61,372 bases of DNA from Candidatus Dietzia intestinigallinarum (GTDB taxonomy: Bacteria; Actinomycetota; Actinomycetes; Mycobacteriales; Mycobacteriaceae). A program made the translations under genes and the position numbers. Below, piece by piece: positions 43,850-52,504 of this stretch (the first letter of the stretch is position 1; each line of letters begins with the position of its first letter). Under the pieces are notes generated by a model. That model ran no database searches, was not told the origin of the DNA, and saw nothing but the letters and a program-made list of their open reading frames with translations. The stretch is from assembly GCA_019119875.1 (NCBI GenBank), contig DWWG01000238.1:1-61372 (forward strand). The letters are read 5' to 3'.

Positions 43850-44644
43850 ATGACGACGGGCGAGGGCCTCACCGTGGGCGCGGTCGCCGAGCTCGTGGGT
43901 GTGAGCGTCCGGACCCTGCACCACTGGGACCGGATCGGGTTGGCGCCGGCGAGCGGGCGGACGTGGTCGGACTACCGGGTGTATGACGACGACGACGTCG
44001 CCCGCATCCACCGTGTGCTCGTCTACCGGGAGCTCGGATTCCCGTTGGCGGAGATCAGCGTCCTTCTGGACGATCCCGCGGCGGATGAGCACGCCCATCT
44101 GGCGCGCCAACGCGAGTTGCTCCTCGAGCGGATCTCCCACCTGCAGGAGATGGTCTCCGCAGTAGACCGCCTGAAGGAGGCGATCAGGATGAACACACCG
44201 CTCTCCCCTGAGGACCGGGCCGAGATCTTCGGCACCGACTGGAACGAGGAGTATCAGATCGAGGCCGAAGAGCGTTGGGGCGAGACCCCGCAGTGGGAGC
44301 AGTCTCGGGCCCGGACCGCGACGATGAGCAAGGACGACTGGAAGCGGGTCAAGGCCGAGGGTGATGCACTGAACGCCGACCTGGCCGCGGCCAAGCGGGC
44401 CGGCGTGGAGCCGGGTTCGCCGGAGGCCGCGGAGCTGGCCGAGCGGCACCGCGCCTCGATCGCGCAGTTCTACGACTGCACGCACTCGATGCAGGTCTGC
44501 CTGGCCCGGATGTACACGCAGGACCGGCGATTCGCCGAGACGTACGACGGGCTCGAGCCGGGTCTGACGGAGTGGCTCGTCTCGGTCGTCGAGGCCAACG
44601 CCCTCGCGCACGGTGTCGACCCGGAGTCCGCTCGCTGGGCGTGA
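43850..44644 (+). CDS. MerR-family regulator with TipAS effector domain
   Basis: 264 aa. The winged helix-turn-helix is at residues 6-75 (VGAVAELVGVSVRTLHHWDR, then YRVYDDDDVARIHRVLVYRE), and a dimerisation coiled coil runs to about 115. The TipAS antibiotic-binding domain follows (KDDWKRVKAEGDALNADL, then FYDCTHSMQVCLARMYTQDRRF). Such proteins bind thiopeptides or other hydrophobic ligands and activate promoters with long spacers. The promoter at 43794-43824 is the likely target. The GGAGGG site is only 1 nt from the ATG, so initiation may be unusual. Confidence 0.85.
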   Translation: MTTGEGLTVGAVAELVGVSVRTLHHWDRIGLAPASGRTWSDYRVYDDDDVARIHRVLVYRELGFPLAEISVLLDDPAADEHAHLARQRELLLERISHLQEMVSAVDRLKEAIRMNTPLSPEDRAEIFGTDWNEEYQIEAEERWGETPQWEQSRARTATMSKDDWKRVKAEGDALNADLAAAKRAGVEPGSPEAAELAERHRASIAQFYDCTHSMQVCLARMYTQDRRFAETYDGLEPGLTEWLVSVVEANALAHGVDPESARWA

Positions 44645-44757
44645 GGCGTCCTCTCGTCTGTAGGTGGATGATCACCCGAGCCCACCGCCCCGGGCCATCG
44701 AACCCCCTTTGCGGAAACCGTGGGGCGGACACGGGACACTCGGGAGGAGACGGCCTG

Positions 44758-44789
44758 ACCGGCCCGTCGTGAATCGCGTGCGGGCCGGT
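44758..44789 (+). promoter_or_regulatory. Hairpin just upstream of the DUF305 gene ribosome-binding site
   Basis: ACCGGCCCG (44758-44766) pairs perfectly with CGGGCCGGT (44781-44789) around a 14-nt loop. It ends about 10 nt before AAGGAGAGG (44798-44806). It could modulate translation or be a leftover from the upstream gene terminator. Confidence 0.4.
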
Positions 44790-44815
44790 GGCCCGAGAAG
44801 GAGAGGAACGCTCGG

Positions 44816-45457
44816 ATGAACCGACACACGATCATGACGGCCGCCACCGCCACCGTGGTGGTACTGGGGCTGGCCGGCTGCACGAGCGACGAGACCGACA
44901 CCGCGCACGACACGACGGCCGCCGTCGAACAGGACACGTCCACGTCCGGCGAGAGTGCGACCACCGACACCGCGGCGGAGACGGCCCAGCACTCCGAGGC
45001 CGACGTGATGTTCGCCCAGATGATGATCCCCCATCACCAGCAGGCCATCGAGATGAGCGACATCATCCTGGCCAAAGACGATGTGCCCGGGCAGGTCGTC
45101 GAGCTGGCCGAGGAGATCAAGGCCGCCCAGGGCCCCGAGATCGAGCAGCTGACCACCTGGCTCGGGCAGTGGGGGGAGCCGACGCAGCCGGAGGACACGC
45201 ACGGTGGCCACGACATGTCCGAGATGGAGGGCATGCTGTCCGAGCAGGAGCTGCAGGAGTTGGCGAACGCCCCGGGCCCCGAGGCCGCGCGGTTGTTCCT
45301 CGAGCAGATGATCACCCACCATGAAGGTGCCGTCGCCATGGCGGAGACCGAGGTCGCCGACGGCACCTATCCGCCGGCCGTCGACCTGGCCCGGTCCATC
45401 ATCGACACCCAACAGCAGGAGATCGACACCATGCGGCAGATGCTCGACACGATGTAG
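44816..45457 (+). CDS. DUF305 lipoprotein
   Basis: 213 aa. The lipobox is LGLAGC (Cys near residue 22), followed by a Thr/Asp-rich linker and two DUF305 four-helix halves. Each carries a His/Met-rich motif: VMFAQMMIPHHQQAIEMSD and LEQMITHHEGAVAMAETEV. This motif suggests metal (copper or silver) contact, although the function is not established. ATG at 44816 with AAGGAGAGG 9 nt upstream. Confidence 0.92.
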   Translation: MNRHTIMTAATATVVVLGLAGCTSDETDTAHDTTAAVEQDTSTSGESATTDTAAETAQHSEADVMFAQMMIPHHQQAIEMSDIILAKDDVPGQVVELAEEIKAAQGPEIEQLTTWLGQWGEPTQPEDTHGGHDMSEMEGMLSEQELQELANAPGPEAARLFLEQMITHHEGAVAMAETEVADGTYPPAVDLARSIIDTQQQEIDTMRQMLDTM

Positions 45458-45505
45458 CCGTCCCGGCCCCCACCACGTCAGGCCGGCCGCCCGTAGGCTG
45501 CCCCC

Positions 45506-46390
45506 ATGAGCAGATGGACCACCGCCGACATCCCCGACCAGACCGGGCGCACGGTCGTCATCACGGGCGCCAACTCGGGCCTCGGCCTGCGGGCCACGGA
45601 GGCGCTCACCGCCGCCGGCGCCCGGGTCATCATGGCCTGCCGGGACTCCGCCCGTGCCGAGTCGGCTCGCGCCGGGCTCGCGCAGCCGGAGCGAGCCGAG
45701 GTCGCCCGGCTCGATCTGGCGGACCTGGACTCGGTCCGCGCCGCCGGTGAGTTGCTGGCCGCGCGCGAGCCGGACGTCCTGATCAACAACGCCGGGGTCA
45801 TGAACATCCCGCTGTCCCGCACCCCGCAGGGCCACGAGATGCAGTTCGGCGTCAACGTGCTGGGGCACTTCGCGCTCACCCGGCAGCTGGCCCCCGTCCT
45901 GTCCGACCGGGTGGTGTGGCTGGGCTCGGCCATGCACCGTCTCGGTTCGATCGATCTCGACGATCTGGACTGGACCCGCCGCCGTTACATCCCGATGTCC
46001 GCGTACGCCGCCTCCAAGCTGGCGTGCGTGATGCTCGCCTACGAGCAGCAGCGCCGACTCGACGCGCAGGGGTCACACCTGAAGGCGGTGGCCGCCCATC
46101 CCGGCTACTCGGCCACGAACCTGCAATACCACAGCGGCAGCGCCATCCAGGACCTGTTCATGCGGGCTGCCGAGAAGATCCCGTTCCTGGTCCAGTCGGC
46201 GGAACGGGGCGCGCTGCCCGAGCTCTACGCCGCCACCGTGCGCGACGTGCCCGGCGGCGCCTACATCGGGCCCGACGGGCCGGGCGAACTCACCGGTCAT
46301 CCGAAGATCGTCGGCTCGACCCGCGCGTCCCGCGACGAGTCGGTGGCAGCCGCCCTGTGGGACCGCTGCGAGGAGCTGGTTCAGGGCTGA
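45506..46390 (+). CDS. SDR family oxidoreductase (retinol dehydrogenase/protochlorophyllide reductase-like)
   Basis: 294 aa. NADP-binding TGANSGLG, INNAGVMNIPL, catalytic region YAASKLACVMLAYEQ and AAHPGYSATNLQYH. Substrate unknown. TAGGCT (45494-45499) lies 6 nt before the ATG and no Shine-Dalgarno is present. The last codons overlap the convergent secreted-protein gene by 10 nt. Confidence 0.9.
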   Translation: MSRWTTADIPDQTGRTVVITGANSGLGLRATEALTAAGARVIMACRDSARAESARAGLAQPERAEVARLDLADLDSVRAAGELLAAREPDVLINNAGVMNIPLSRTPQGHEMQFGVNVLGHFALTRQLAPVLSDRVVWLGSAMHRLGSIDLDDLDWTRRRYIPMSAYAASKLACVMLAYEQQRRLDAQGSHLKAVAAHPGYSATNLQYHSGSAIQDLFMRAAEKIPFLVQSAERGALPELYAATVRDVPGGAYIGPDGPGELTGHPKIVGSTRASRDESVAAALWDRCEELVQG

Positions 46391-47184
46391 CCGTCGGCCG
46401 CGGCAGCCGTCTCTGCCGCCTCTGCCTCAGCCTCGGCCGCCGCAGCCTCTGCCTCGACGCGGCGGCGCTCGTTGTCCGCGTGGACATCCTGCTCGGCCGC
46501 GATCTGCACCGCGTCGATGCTGCCGGTCAGCTGGCCGGGCAACTCCGTTCCGGTGGCCGCGGCGGCGTCCTCGATCGCGGCGCCGCCCCGGGCCGAGCCC
46601 TCGACGACCCCGTGCCAGAAGTTCAGCTCGTCCTCGGTGAGCTGGCCCCGGTCCTGGCGCTCACCCATCTCCGCGGTGACGATGCCCGCGGCCTGCACGG
46701 CCAGCATCCCGAAGACGTACTCGGGAATGGTCACCGAACCGATCCCGATGGTCCCCGAGCCGATCGAGCCGGCCGCGTTGACGTAGGTCGAACCGGGAAC
46801 GAGTCCGGAGGAGGCCACCGAGGCGACCGCCGAACCGCCGGCGGAGCCGATCGCCTCGAGCGGGGCCACCGAACCGAGCGTCTGGCCGACGGACAGCGCC
46901 ACGTCCACGATCTCACCGCTGCCGGCGGCGGTGAGTCCCTCCGAACCGAAGGTCGGCCCGCCGACCACGATCTCGTCGGGCACCCGGTCGACCAGGTCGT
47001 CGACGCTGCCCTCGCCGGCACTGTCACCGAGACCGGTGCTCTCGCCGAGCTGCTCCACCGACAGGCTTCCCGACTCGGTGTCGGCATGAGCGACCGCCGG
47101 GAGACCGACGAGGGTCAGCGTCATGGCCGCCAGGGCCGCGCCGAGCCGTCGGGCCCGGGATCCGGAAACACGGTTCTGGGACAT
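46381..47184 (-). CDS. Secreted protein of unknown function, Ala/Glu coiled tail
   Basis: 267 aa from ATG 47184, with GAGAGG 8 nt upstream; a TTG at 47190 in frame is less likely. The signal peptide ends at AVAHA|DT. The middle is Gly/Ser/Val-rich with STYVNAAGSIGSGTIGIGSV, which resembles the smaller secreted protein at 50633-51031. The C-terminal 50 residues are an Ala/Glu helix. No family recognised; perhaps an envelope or porin-type component. Confidence 0.65.
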   Translation of the reverse strand: MSQNRVSGSRARRLGAALAAMTLTLVGLPAVAHADTESGSLSVEQLGESTGLGDSAGEGSVDDLVDRVPDEIVVGGPTFGSEGLTAAGSGEIVDVALSVGQTLGSVAPLEAIGSAGGSAVASVASSGLVPGSTYVNAAGSIGSGTIGIGSVTIPEYVFGMLAVQAAGIVTAEMGERQDRGQLTEDELNFWHGVVEGSARGGAAIEDAAAATGTELPGQLTGSIDAVQIAAEQDVHADNERRRVEAEAAAAEAEAEAAETAAAADGQP

Positions 47185-47241
47185 CGTCAAAGCCTCTCTT
47201 CACACTCCGGACGCCGATGGACCGAGCATTCCAGCAGAGTA

Positions 47242-48774
47242 CTACTGCAGCGCAGAGGTGAGCCGCGCGACATTGTCCACGTAACGTCCCGGCCACGGAC
47301 GGTTCATCCACGTGTCGAGGTCCAGGGTGGTGCTCTCGGTGAGGTACTCCTGAACCACCTCGTTGAGCTCGGCCACGGCCTCGCCGCCCAACACCAGCAT
47401 GCTGACCTCGAAGTTGAGGTTGAACGAACGCAGATCCATGTTGCTCGATCCCACGATCCCGCCGAAGTCGTCCACCAGCATCAGCTTGGTGTGCAGGACG
47501 GCCGGGGGCCGGAACCGGTGAATCGTCACCCCGGCCTCCAGCAGCGCCCGGAAGTAGGACCGTTGCGCGTGGTGGACCCCGAACTGGTCGGCGCGCTCGG
47601 GCACGAACACCTCCACCGCGACGCCCCGGTACGCCGCCGAGGTGAGGGCGTGCAACAGCGCCTCGTCCGGGATGAAGTACGGGCTGACGATCCGCAGCCG
47701 CTCCCGCGCCTGCGAGACGAGCTGGGTGAACATCCGCAAGCCCGGCTGCGTGCGGTACCCGGGCCCCGAGGGCACGAGCTGGAAGGCGCTGACCGGGTCA
47801 CCGGCCGTCGGGTCACCGCCGGCCGCCACCGGGGTGGGCGGAAGCCCCTTCTCCAGTTCCGCCAGCGTCTCGATGATCTCGTCGCTCTCGGTGTACCAGT
47901 CCACCGCGAACACGCCGTCCATCGCGTGCACGATCTCCCCGCGCACCTCCATCATCAGGTCCACCCACTCCCGGCCCAGGCGGGCGCCCCGGGCGCTGCC
48001 GTAGTACCGGTCGATGAGGTTCTGTGAACCGATGAAGCCGTGGTCACCGTCGACGATGAGCATCTTGCGGTGATTACGCAGGTCCGGGCGGCGAAAACGA
48101 CCGACGAACGGGTTGATCGGGAGCATGAGGTGGAACTTCACCGGGGTGCCGCGCAGGCGCCGCCGCAGCACCTTATACCCCTTGTAGCGTGCGGAACCCA
48201 GGTGGTCCGCCAGGACCCGCACCGTCACGCCACGCTCGGCGGCCTCGACCGCTGCGGTGAAGAACTCGTCGGTCTCGTCGTCCCAGGACTGGGCGTAGAA
48301 CTCGATGTGCACGTGGTCCACCGCCGAGCGCACCGCCTCGGTCATGGCCGCCAACGACGCGCGGTAATCCGAATGCAGGGCGACGAACTCCCCGGACATG
48401 CACGGGATGGCGGTGAGGGTCCGGTTCATGTCGAGGATCGTCTGTACACCAGGTGCGACGCGCACCCCGACCGGCACGGTGGGCCGGTCGGCCAGGGCGT
48501 CGGCGTACAGCTGGTTGGCCCGCGCCTGGATCACGTGCCTGCGGCCGGTGACGTACGGGGTGCCGAACAGCAGGAACATCGGCACGCCGACCACCGGGAT
48601 GAACAGGATCGCCAGCAGCCAGGCCTGCGACGACGCCGGCTGGCGGTTCTCCGGGACCATGCCCAGAGCGAGGACCTTGATCGCGTATTCGGTGATGATG
48701 ATCGCCGAGGTCAGACCACCATCGGGCAGGGAGAAGAAGAGGAACTGGTCCCGGGCGGCCGCCGCGGCGTTCAC
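47242..48774 (-). CDS. Phospholipase D-family cardiolipin synthase
   Basis: 510 aa. Two N-terminal TM helices (IIITEYAIKVLALGMVP and AWLLAILFIPVVGVPMFLLF), then two HKD motifs: HRKMLIVDGDHGFIGSQN and LHTKLMLVDDFGGIVGSSN. This is the ClsA layout, which joins two phosphatidylglycerols or transfers PG to another lipid. The GTG start at 48774 is within the stop of the upstream amidohydrolase gene (GTGA), giving translational coupling. Mycobacteria use a eukaryotic-type cardiolipin synthase, so the physiological product here is uncertain. Confidence 0.88.
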   Translation of the reverse strand: MNAAAAARDQFLFFSLPDGGLTSAIIITEYAIKVLALGMVPENRQPASSQAWLLAILFIPVVGVPMFLLFGTPYVTGRRHVIQARANQLYADALADRPTVPVGVRVAPGVQTILDMNRTLTAIPCMSGEFVALHSDYRASLAAMTEAVRSAVDHVHIEFYAQSWDDETDEFFTAAVEAAERGVTVRVLADHLGSARYKGYKVLRRRLRGTPVKFHLMLPINPFVGRFRRPDLRNHRKMLIVDGDHGFIGSQNLIDRYYGSARGARLGREWVDLMMEVRGEIVHAMDGVFAVDWYTESDEIIETLAELEKGLPPTPVAAGGDPTAGDPVSAFQLVPSGPGYRTQPGLRMFTQLVSQARERLRIVSPYFIPDEALLHALTSAAYRGVAVEVFVPERADQFGVHHAQRSYFRALLEAGVTIHRFRPPAVLHTKLMLVDDFGGIVGSSNMDLRSFNLNFEVSMLVLGGEAVAELNEVVQEYLTESTTLDLDTWMNRPWPGRYVDNVARLTSALQ

Positions 48775-49937
48775 CGGCCCGGCCGGGTCAACACCGTGCC
48801 GATGGGCAGGGCCCGCGGGTCGATGAGACCGCCCTTGCGCATCGTCCAGCGCACCACCCCGGCCAGCGCCCGCTGCGCGTACACCGAGTCCGACCGACCG
48901 AGTTCCCGGTCGCCGGGCAGCACGACGAACGCGTCGTCGTCGTCGACCGCGGTGAAGTCCGCGCGCAGACCCGTACGGATCTCGCCACGATCGGCCAGAC
49001 CCACGATGTGGGCCGTCCGGCCGGACATCCACCGCGCCACGTCGGCCAGATCGAAGCCACGGCGACGCGCCTCGGTCCACACCACCGACAGCCCCAGGCG
49101 GGCCGATGCGATCGCGTCGATCGTGCCGTCCCGCAGCGCATCCCACAGCAGCTCGCGGTTCGCGGCGTCCAGGATCGGCGGATCGAGCGTGGCCACGGCG
49201 GCACCACCGTGGGTGATCTCGGAGACCAGCGCCAACAGATGAGGGTTCGTGGAGGCGGTGACATCCAGCCCGTCCTCCCGGGCCGCGGCCAGGATCGGCA
49301 GTTCCTCGTGGTGGGCCACCGAGCGCACGTGGAGCCTGCCGCTCGTGCGCCGCACCACCTCGAGCAGATCGGGCAGGACGTCGGCGCCGGCGTCCACGGC
49401 GAACAGTGCGCCCCGGCCCAGCACCTCGTCGGCGGCCTCCACGAGCGCCGCCCGCCCGAGGGTGGGGGCTCCCGCGACCCCCTTGCCCTCCGCGACGGCC
49501 GACACCCCGAACACCCCGTGGTCCAGCAGCTCGCCGAGCCGGCCCAGGTTGCCGGGCACCGCCGCACCCCACAGGCCCACATCGACGGTCGACTCGCCGG
49601 TGACCTCGTCCCGCCAGCGGTCGACGCCCTCCGGCGAGGTGGCGGCCGGGGCGCCGTCGTTGCCGTAGTCGATCACCGAGGTGATGCCGCCCCGCGCCGC
49701 CGACCGGGTGCCCACCGCCACGTTCTCGGTACTGACGTGCGGATCGACCAGCCCCGGCATGAGCACCACATCGTCGCCCAGGTTGATCGTGTGGTCACCC
49801 GCGAGCCCGATGTCCCGCGCCGCCGAACCGGTACGCACCGACGAGATCACGCCACCGTCCACGGTCACCGCGGCCTGCTGGATACGGTCGTCGACCACCG
49901 CCCGGCGGGCGTGGATGAGGAGTTCGTACTGGGCCAC
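48771..49937 (-). CDS. Allantoinase/dihydroorotase-like amidohydrolase that has lost its metal ligands
   Basis: 388 aa with a full amidohydrolase outline (LMPGLVDPHVSTENVAVGT near 59-77, STNPHLLALVSEI near 229-241, VVWTEARRRGFDLADVARWM near 285-304). Each expected metal site is changed: HxH reads H67-V-S69, the carboxylated Lys position reads Ser146 (GVFGVSAVA), HAE reads DAG (182-184), and the SDHSP segment is absent. It is therefore probably a non-catalytic relative. GTG start at 49937 with the strong site GGGGAGGA. It shares an operon and stop/start overlap with the cardiolipin synthase gene. Confidence 0.75.
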   Translation of the reverse strand: MAQYELLIHARRAVVDDRIQQAAVTVDGGVISSVRTGSAARDIGLAGDHTINLGDDVVLMPGLVDPHVSTENVAVGTRSAARGGITSVIDYGNDGAPAATSPEGVDRWRDEVTGESTVDVGLWGAAVPGNLGRLGELLDHGVFGVSAVAEGKGVAGAPTLGRAALVEAADEVLGRGALFAVDAGADVLPDLLEVVRRTSGRLHVRSVAHHEELPILAAAREDGLDVTASTNPHLLALVSEITHGGAAVATLDPPILDAANRELLWDALRDGTIDAIASARLGLSVVWTEARRRGFDLADVARWMSGRTAHIVGLADRGEIRTGLRADFTAVDDDDAFVVLPGDRELGRSDSVYAQRALAGVVRWTMRKGGLIDPRALPIGTVLTRPGR

Positions 49938-50074
49938 GGATATTCCTCCCCGTGAGTCTGGACGTCTGGCGGCACGGTGCTGTCCCGCCATTGTCCCCCA
50001 CGGGCGGGCCACCCCGCGGTCGGCTGGCCGGATAGCGTTACAGGTACTGACCCGACTCTTCACGGAGGACCCGC

Positions 50075-50557
50075 ATGACCGACAGCCCCACCGGATTCGT
50101 CCCCACCGCCGACCTCGTGGACGAGATCGGCGAGGACGTGCGCAGCTGCGACACCCAGTTCCGCGACCTCGGCGGTCGCACCGAGTTCTTCGGCCCCGTC
50201 GCGACCGTGCGGTGCTTCCAGGACAACGCGCTCCTCAAGAGCGTGCTGGGCGAACCCGGCGAGGGCCGGGTCCTGGTGATCGACGGCGGCGGCAGCGTCC
50301 ACACCGCACTGGTGGGCGATCTGATCGCCGAACTGGGCCGCTCCAACGGCTGGGCGGGCGTGGTCGTCAACGGCGCGATCCGCGACTCGGCGGTCGTCGC
50401 CGGCATGGATTTCGGCTGCAAGGCGCTGGGCACCAACCCGCGCAAATCCACCAAGACCGGTGCCGGTGAGCGGGACGTGACCGTGAGCTTCGGCGGGGTC
50501 GACTTCGTCCCCGGCGACATGCTCTACGCCGACTCCGACGGCATCGTGGTGCGCTGA
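50075..50557 (+). CDS. rraA: RraA-like protein (regulator of RNase E activity / HMG aldolase family)
   Basis: 160 aa. RraA motifs [71 protein letters not shown]. The family covers RNase E inhibitors and metal-dependent HMG/CHA aldolases; G..DLIA.....G.VVNGAIRD keeps the aldolase site. ATG at 50075 with GGAGGA upstream. A candidate -10 TAGCGT is at 50033-50038. The M. tuberculosis Rv3853 relative lies in the same block. Confidence 0.92.
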   Translation: MTDSPTGFVPTADLVDEIGEDVRSCDTQFRDLGGRTEFFGPVATVRCFQDNALLKSVLGEPGEGRVLVIDGGGSVHTALVGDLIAELGRSNGWAGVVVNGAIRDSAVVAGMDFGCKALGTNPRKSTKTGAGERDVTVSFGGVDFVPGDMLYADSDGIVVR

Positions 50558-50632
50558 CCCGCGCCCGGACCACCACGCCACCGTGGCCCACGGGCCGCCG
50601 GCGTCGGCCTCGGTGTCGACGACGACGCGAGG

Positions 50633-51031
50633 TCAGATGCTGCCGCCCGCGGCCCCGATCGAGCCGGTGAGGATCTGCCCGACCGCGGCCTCGGGCCCGT
50701 AGCTGCCGGTGGAACCGGGCGCATAGGAGCCGGTCGAGTTGGGCACCTCCACCGACAACACCACCGAGCCGGCATTGACGACCCCCATGAGCAGGTCGGC
50801 CAGCGAACCGGTCCCCAACGAGCCGTACCCGAGACTGCCGTCGCCGCCGGTGGCCGCGGACGGGTACAGGCACATCGCACGCACGACATTTCTGTACGTA
50901 TTGATGAAGATGCAGGGCTCGGCGTCCGGGTCGATCTCCGGCCCCTCGTCGCCCTCCCCCGCGTGAGCTGCTCCGGCACCGGCGACGAGCGTGACGGCGG
51001 CCAGGACCGAGACGAGGGCGGTTCTGCGCAT
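50633..51031 (-). CDS. Small secreted protein, unknown
   Basis: 132 aa. The signal peptide ends at GAAHA|GE. The mature part has two cysteines (EPCIFINTYRNVVRAMCLYP), probably a disulfide, then a Gly/Ser/Leu region GSLGYGSLGTGSLADLL and VVLSVEVPNSTGSYAPGS. ATG at 51031 with GGAGGATCC upstream. Possible distant relative of the secreted protein at 46381. No function assigned. Confidence 0.7.
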   Translation of the reverse strand: MRRTALVSVLAAVTLVAGAGAAHAGEGDEGPEIDPDAEPCIFINTYRNVVRAMCLYPSAATGGDGSLGYGSLGTGSLADLLMGVVNAGSVVLSVEVPNSTGSYAPGSTGSYGPEAAVGQILTGSIGAAGGSI

Positions 51032-51154
51032 GAGGATCCTCCGGAAGGGTCATCCCGGCCCGGGGCGGGCACGTTGGGCCGATACTATGCCGTGACCCAC
51101 GTCACCGTGCGCGCCACCTCGGGGCCCACGACCCGGACGTTCCCCGGGCGCTCC

Positions 51155-51706
51155 TCAGGCCTCCCGGCGGATCCACCGCAGCAGCGGCCCCAGGGAGACC
51201 CGGTCGGTGAGATCGAGCCCGCCCAGCTCGAGCATCGCCTCCTCCTCCGGCGTGCGGTCTGCCTTGCGCCGCAGCGCCGCCAACGCCGTCTTGATCCCCA
51301 ACCGCTGCCGGAACCCCAGCTGATCCGGGGTCACCACGCCACGCAACTGGAACAGCTTGAGCTGACGGAGCTGATCGGCGGAGAACTCGGTCGACATCAG
51401 CTCGACCCGCGCATCATCGGTGACCGGCGTGGGCCCCACCATCACCACGGCGACCCGTCGACCGGCCTCGACCAGCGCCTCCCAGTTGTCGGTGATGAAC
51501 GTCGAACCGCCCAAACCGCCGCCGGGCCGCATGCCGGTGAACAACACGACCGTGCCGGCCACCACCATCTCGCCGGGATCCGCCTCGTCGTAGCGAGTGG
51601 CCCGAGTCGCGAACTCCTCAGCCGCCCACCGGGCGTACCTGCGGCCGCCGGCGTCGTCGTCGTGCAGGATGACCGGGGCCTGCACGGCCCCCTGCGCCTC
51701 ACTCAT
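51155..51706 (-). CDS. Flavodoxin-like protein
   Basis: 183 aa. The N-terminus resembles a flavodoxin or HemG-type fold (APVILHDDDAGGRRYARWAA, VVLFTGMRPGGGLGGSTFIT, RRVAVVMVGPTPV). The FMN loop normally has Ser/Thr; here it is DDDAGG, so flavin binding is doubtful. The C-terminal half is helical and charged. ATG at 51706 with GGGGGG upstream; it overlaps the S4-protein gene by 8 nt. Confidence 0.5.
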   Translation of the reverse strand: MSEAQGAVQAPVILHDDDAGGRRYARWAAEEFATRATRYDEADPGEMVVAGTVVLFTGMRPGGGLGGSTFITDNWEALVEAGRRVAVVMVGPTPVTDDARVELMSTEFSADQLRQLKLFQLRGVVTPDQLGFRQRLGIKTALAALRRKADRTPEEEAMLELGGLDLTDRVSLGPLLRWIRREA

Positions 51707-52004
51707 CGGTTCCCCCCGCCACGTCGCGGGCCACCACCCGGGCCGCCCGACCACCGGTTTCCACCACATCCCCGTCGGACAACCCGCGACCCCGCCGCAG
51801 ATCCACCTCACCGTTGACCCTCACCGCACCGGCGGCGACGGCGTCCTTGGCCTCCGCGCCCGAATCCAACAGCGAGGACAGCTTGAGGAACTGGCCGAGC
51901 GTGAGCTTGCTGCTCAGGTCGCACTCGACCTCGTCGACCGGTGGACCGGCGGGCGGCGGCGTGGCCCGTCCGACGCGTCCTCGTCCTGCGATGTGGCGGC
52001 TCAT
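51699..52004 (-). CDS. S4-domain RNA-binding protein
   Basis: 101 aa. The S4 motif is LTLGQFLKLSSLLDSGAEAK followed by AVRVNGEVDLRRGRGLSDGD. Similar short S4 proteins (YlmH/YbcJ type) bind rRNA or tRNA. A 25-residue disordered N-terminus is present. Co-transcribed with the flavodoxin-like gene (8-nt overlap). Confidence 0.85.
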   Translation of the reverse strand: MSRHIAGRGRVGRATPPPAGPPVDEVECDLSSKLTLGQFLKLSSLLDSGAEAKDAVAAGAVRVNGEVDLRRGRGLSDGDVVETGGRAARVVARDVAGGTDE

Positions 52005-52014
52005 GCCCGAAAGC

Positions 52015-52374
52015 CTATCGGGCGGCCCGCGGCGGGGTCGGAGCGTGCCGGGGCGACTTCTCCGACAGGTCCCCGCGCCCACGCCGCGTGACCAGCGCCA
52101 GCCCCGTCCCACCGGCGACGAAGGCGAACGCCGCCAACGCCAGAGCCACCGTCTGCACCACGGACATCCGAAACGGCGACGACTCGGACCGCTCCTCCGG
52201 CTCCGGGTCCTGGCCCTCCACCGGCAACGGCGGCAACTCACTGAGCTCGGGCAGGTCCGACACCACGATCCGCGACCCCGGGCCCACATCCTGCGCCGAC
52301 GCCACCGGGGCCCCGTGCAGCGCGATCACCGCACAGAGTGCGCCGATCACGGCGAGGGGACGACGGCGGTCCAT
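52015..52374 (-). CDS. Small secreted/membrane protein with C-terminal TM
   Basis: 119 aa. The signal peptide ends at VASA|QD, a Pro/Glu/Leu-rich outside segment (VVSDLPELSELPPLPVEGQD) follows, then a TM helix (TVALALAAFAFVAGGTGLAL) and a basic tail. It is a type I membrane protein of unknown function. Ribosome-binding site GGAAGG precedes the ATG at 52374. It is 10 nt upstream of the S4-protein gene, probably in the same operon. Confidence 0.7.
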   Translation of the reverse strand: MDRRRPLAVIGALCAVIALHGAPVASAQDVGPGSRIVVSDLPELSELPPLPVEGQDPEPEERSESSPFRMSVVQTVALALAAFAFVAGGTGLALVTRRGRGDLSEKSPRHAPTPPRAAR

Positions 52375-52504
52375 AACCTGCCTTCCGTGACGGCGGCCGG
52401 GCGGCCTGGCGTGGTGACGCAGCCAATCTTATGGTCGCCTCAGGTATTACGCCACGGCGCCCCCGAAGTCGATCAGACCGGGGTCGCCGTGGCGGCGACA
52501 CACC

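Noticed and set aside
48771..49937. A pseudogene of allantoinase
   Set aside because: The frame is uninterrupted, starts with a strong ribosome-binding site and is translationally coupled to the next gene, so a retained non-catalytic protein is more likely.
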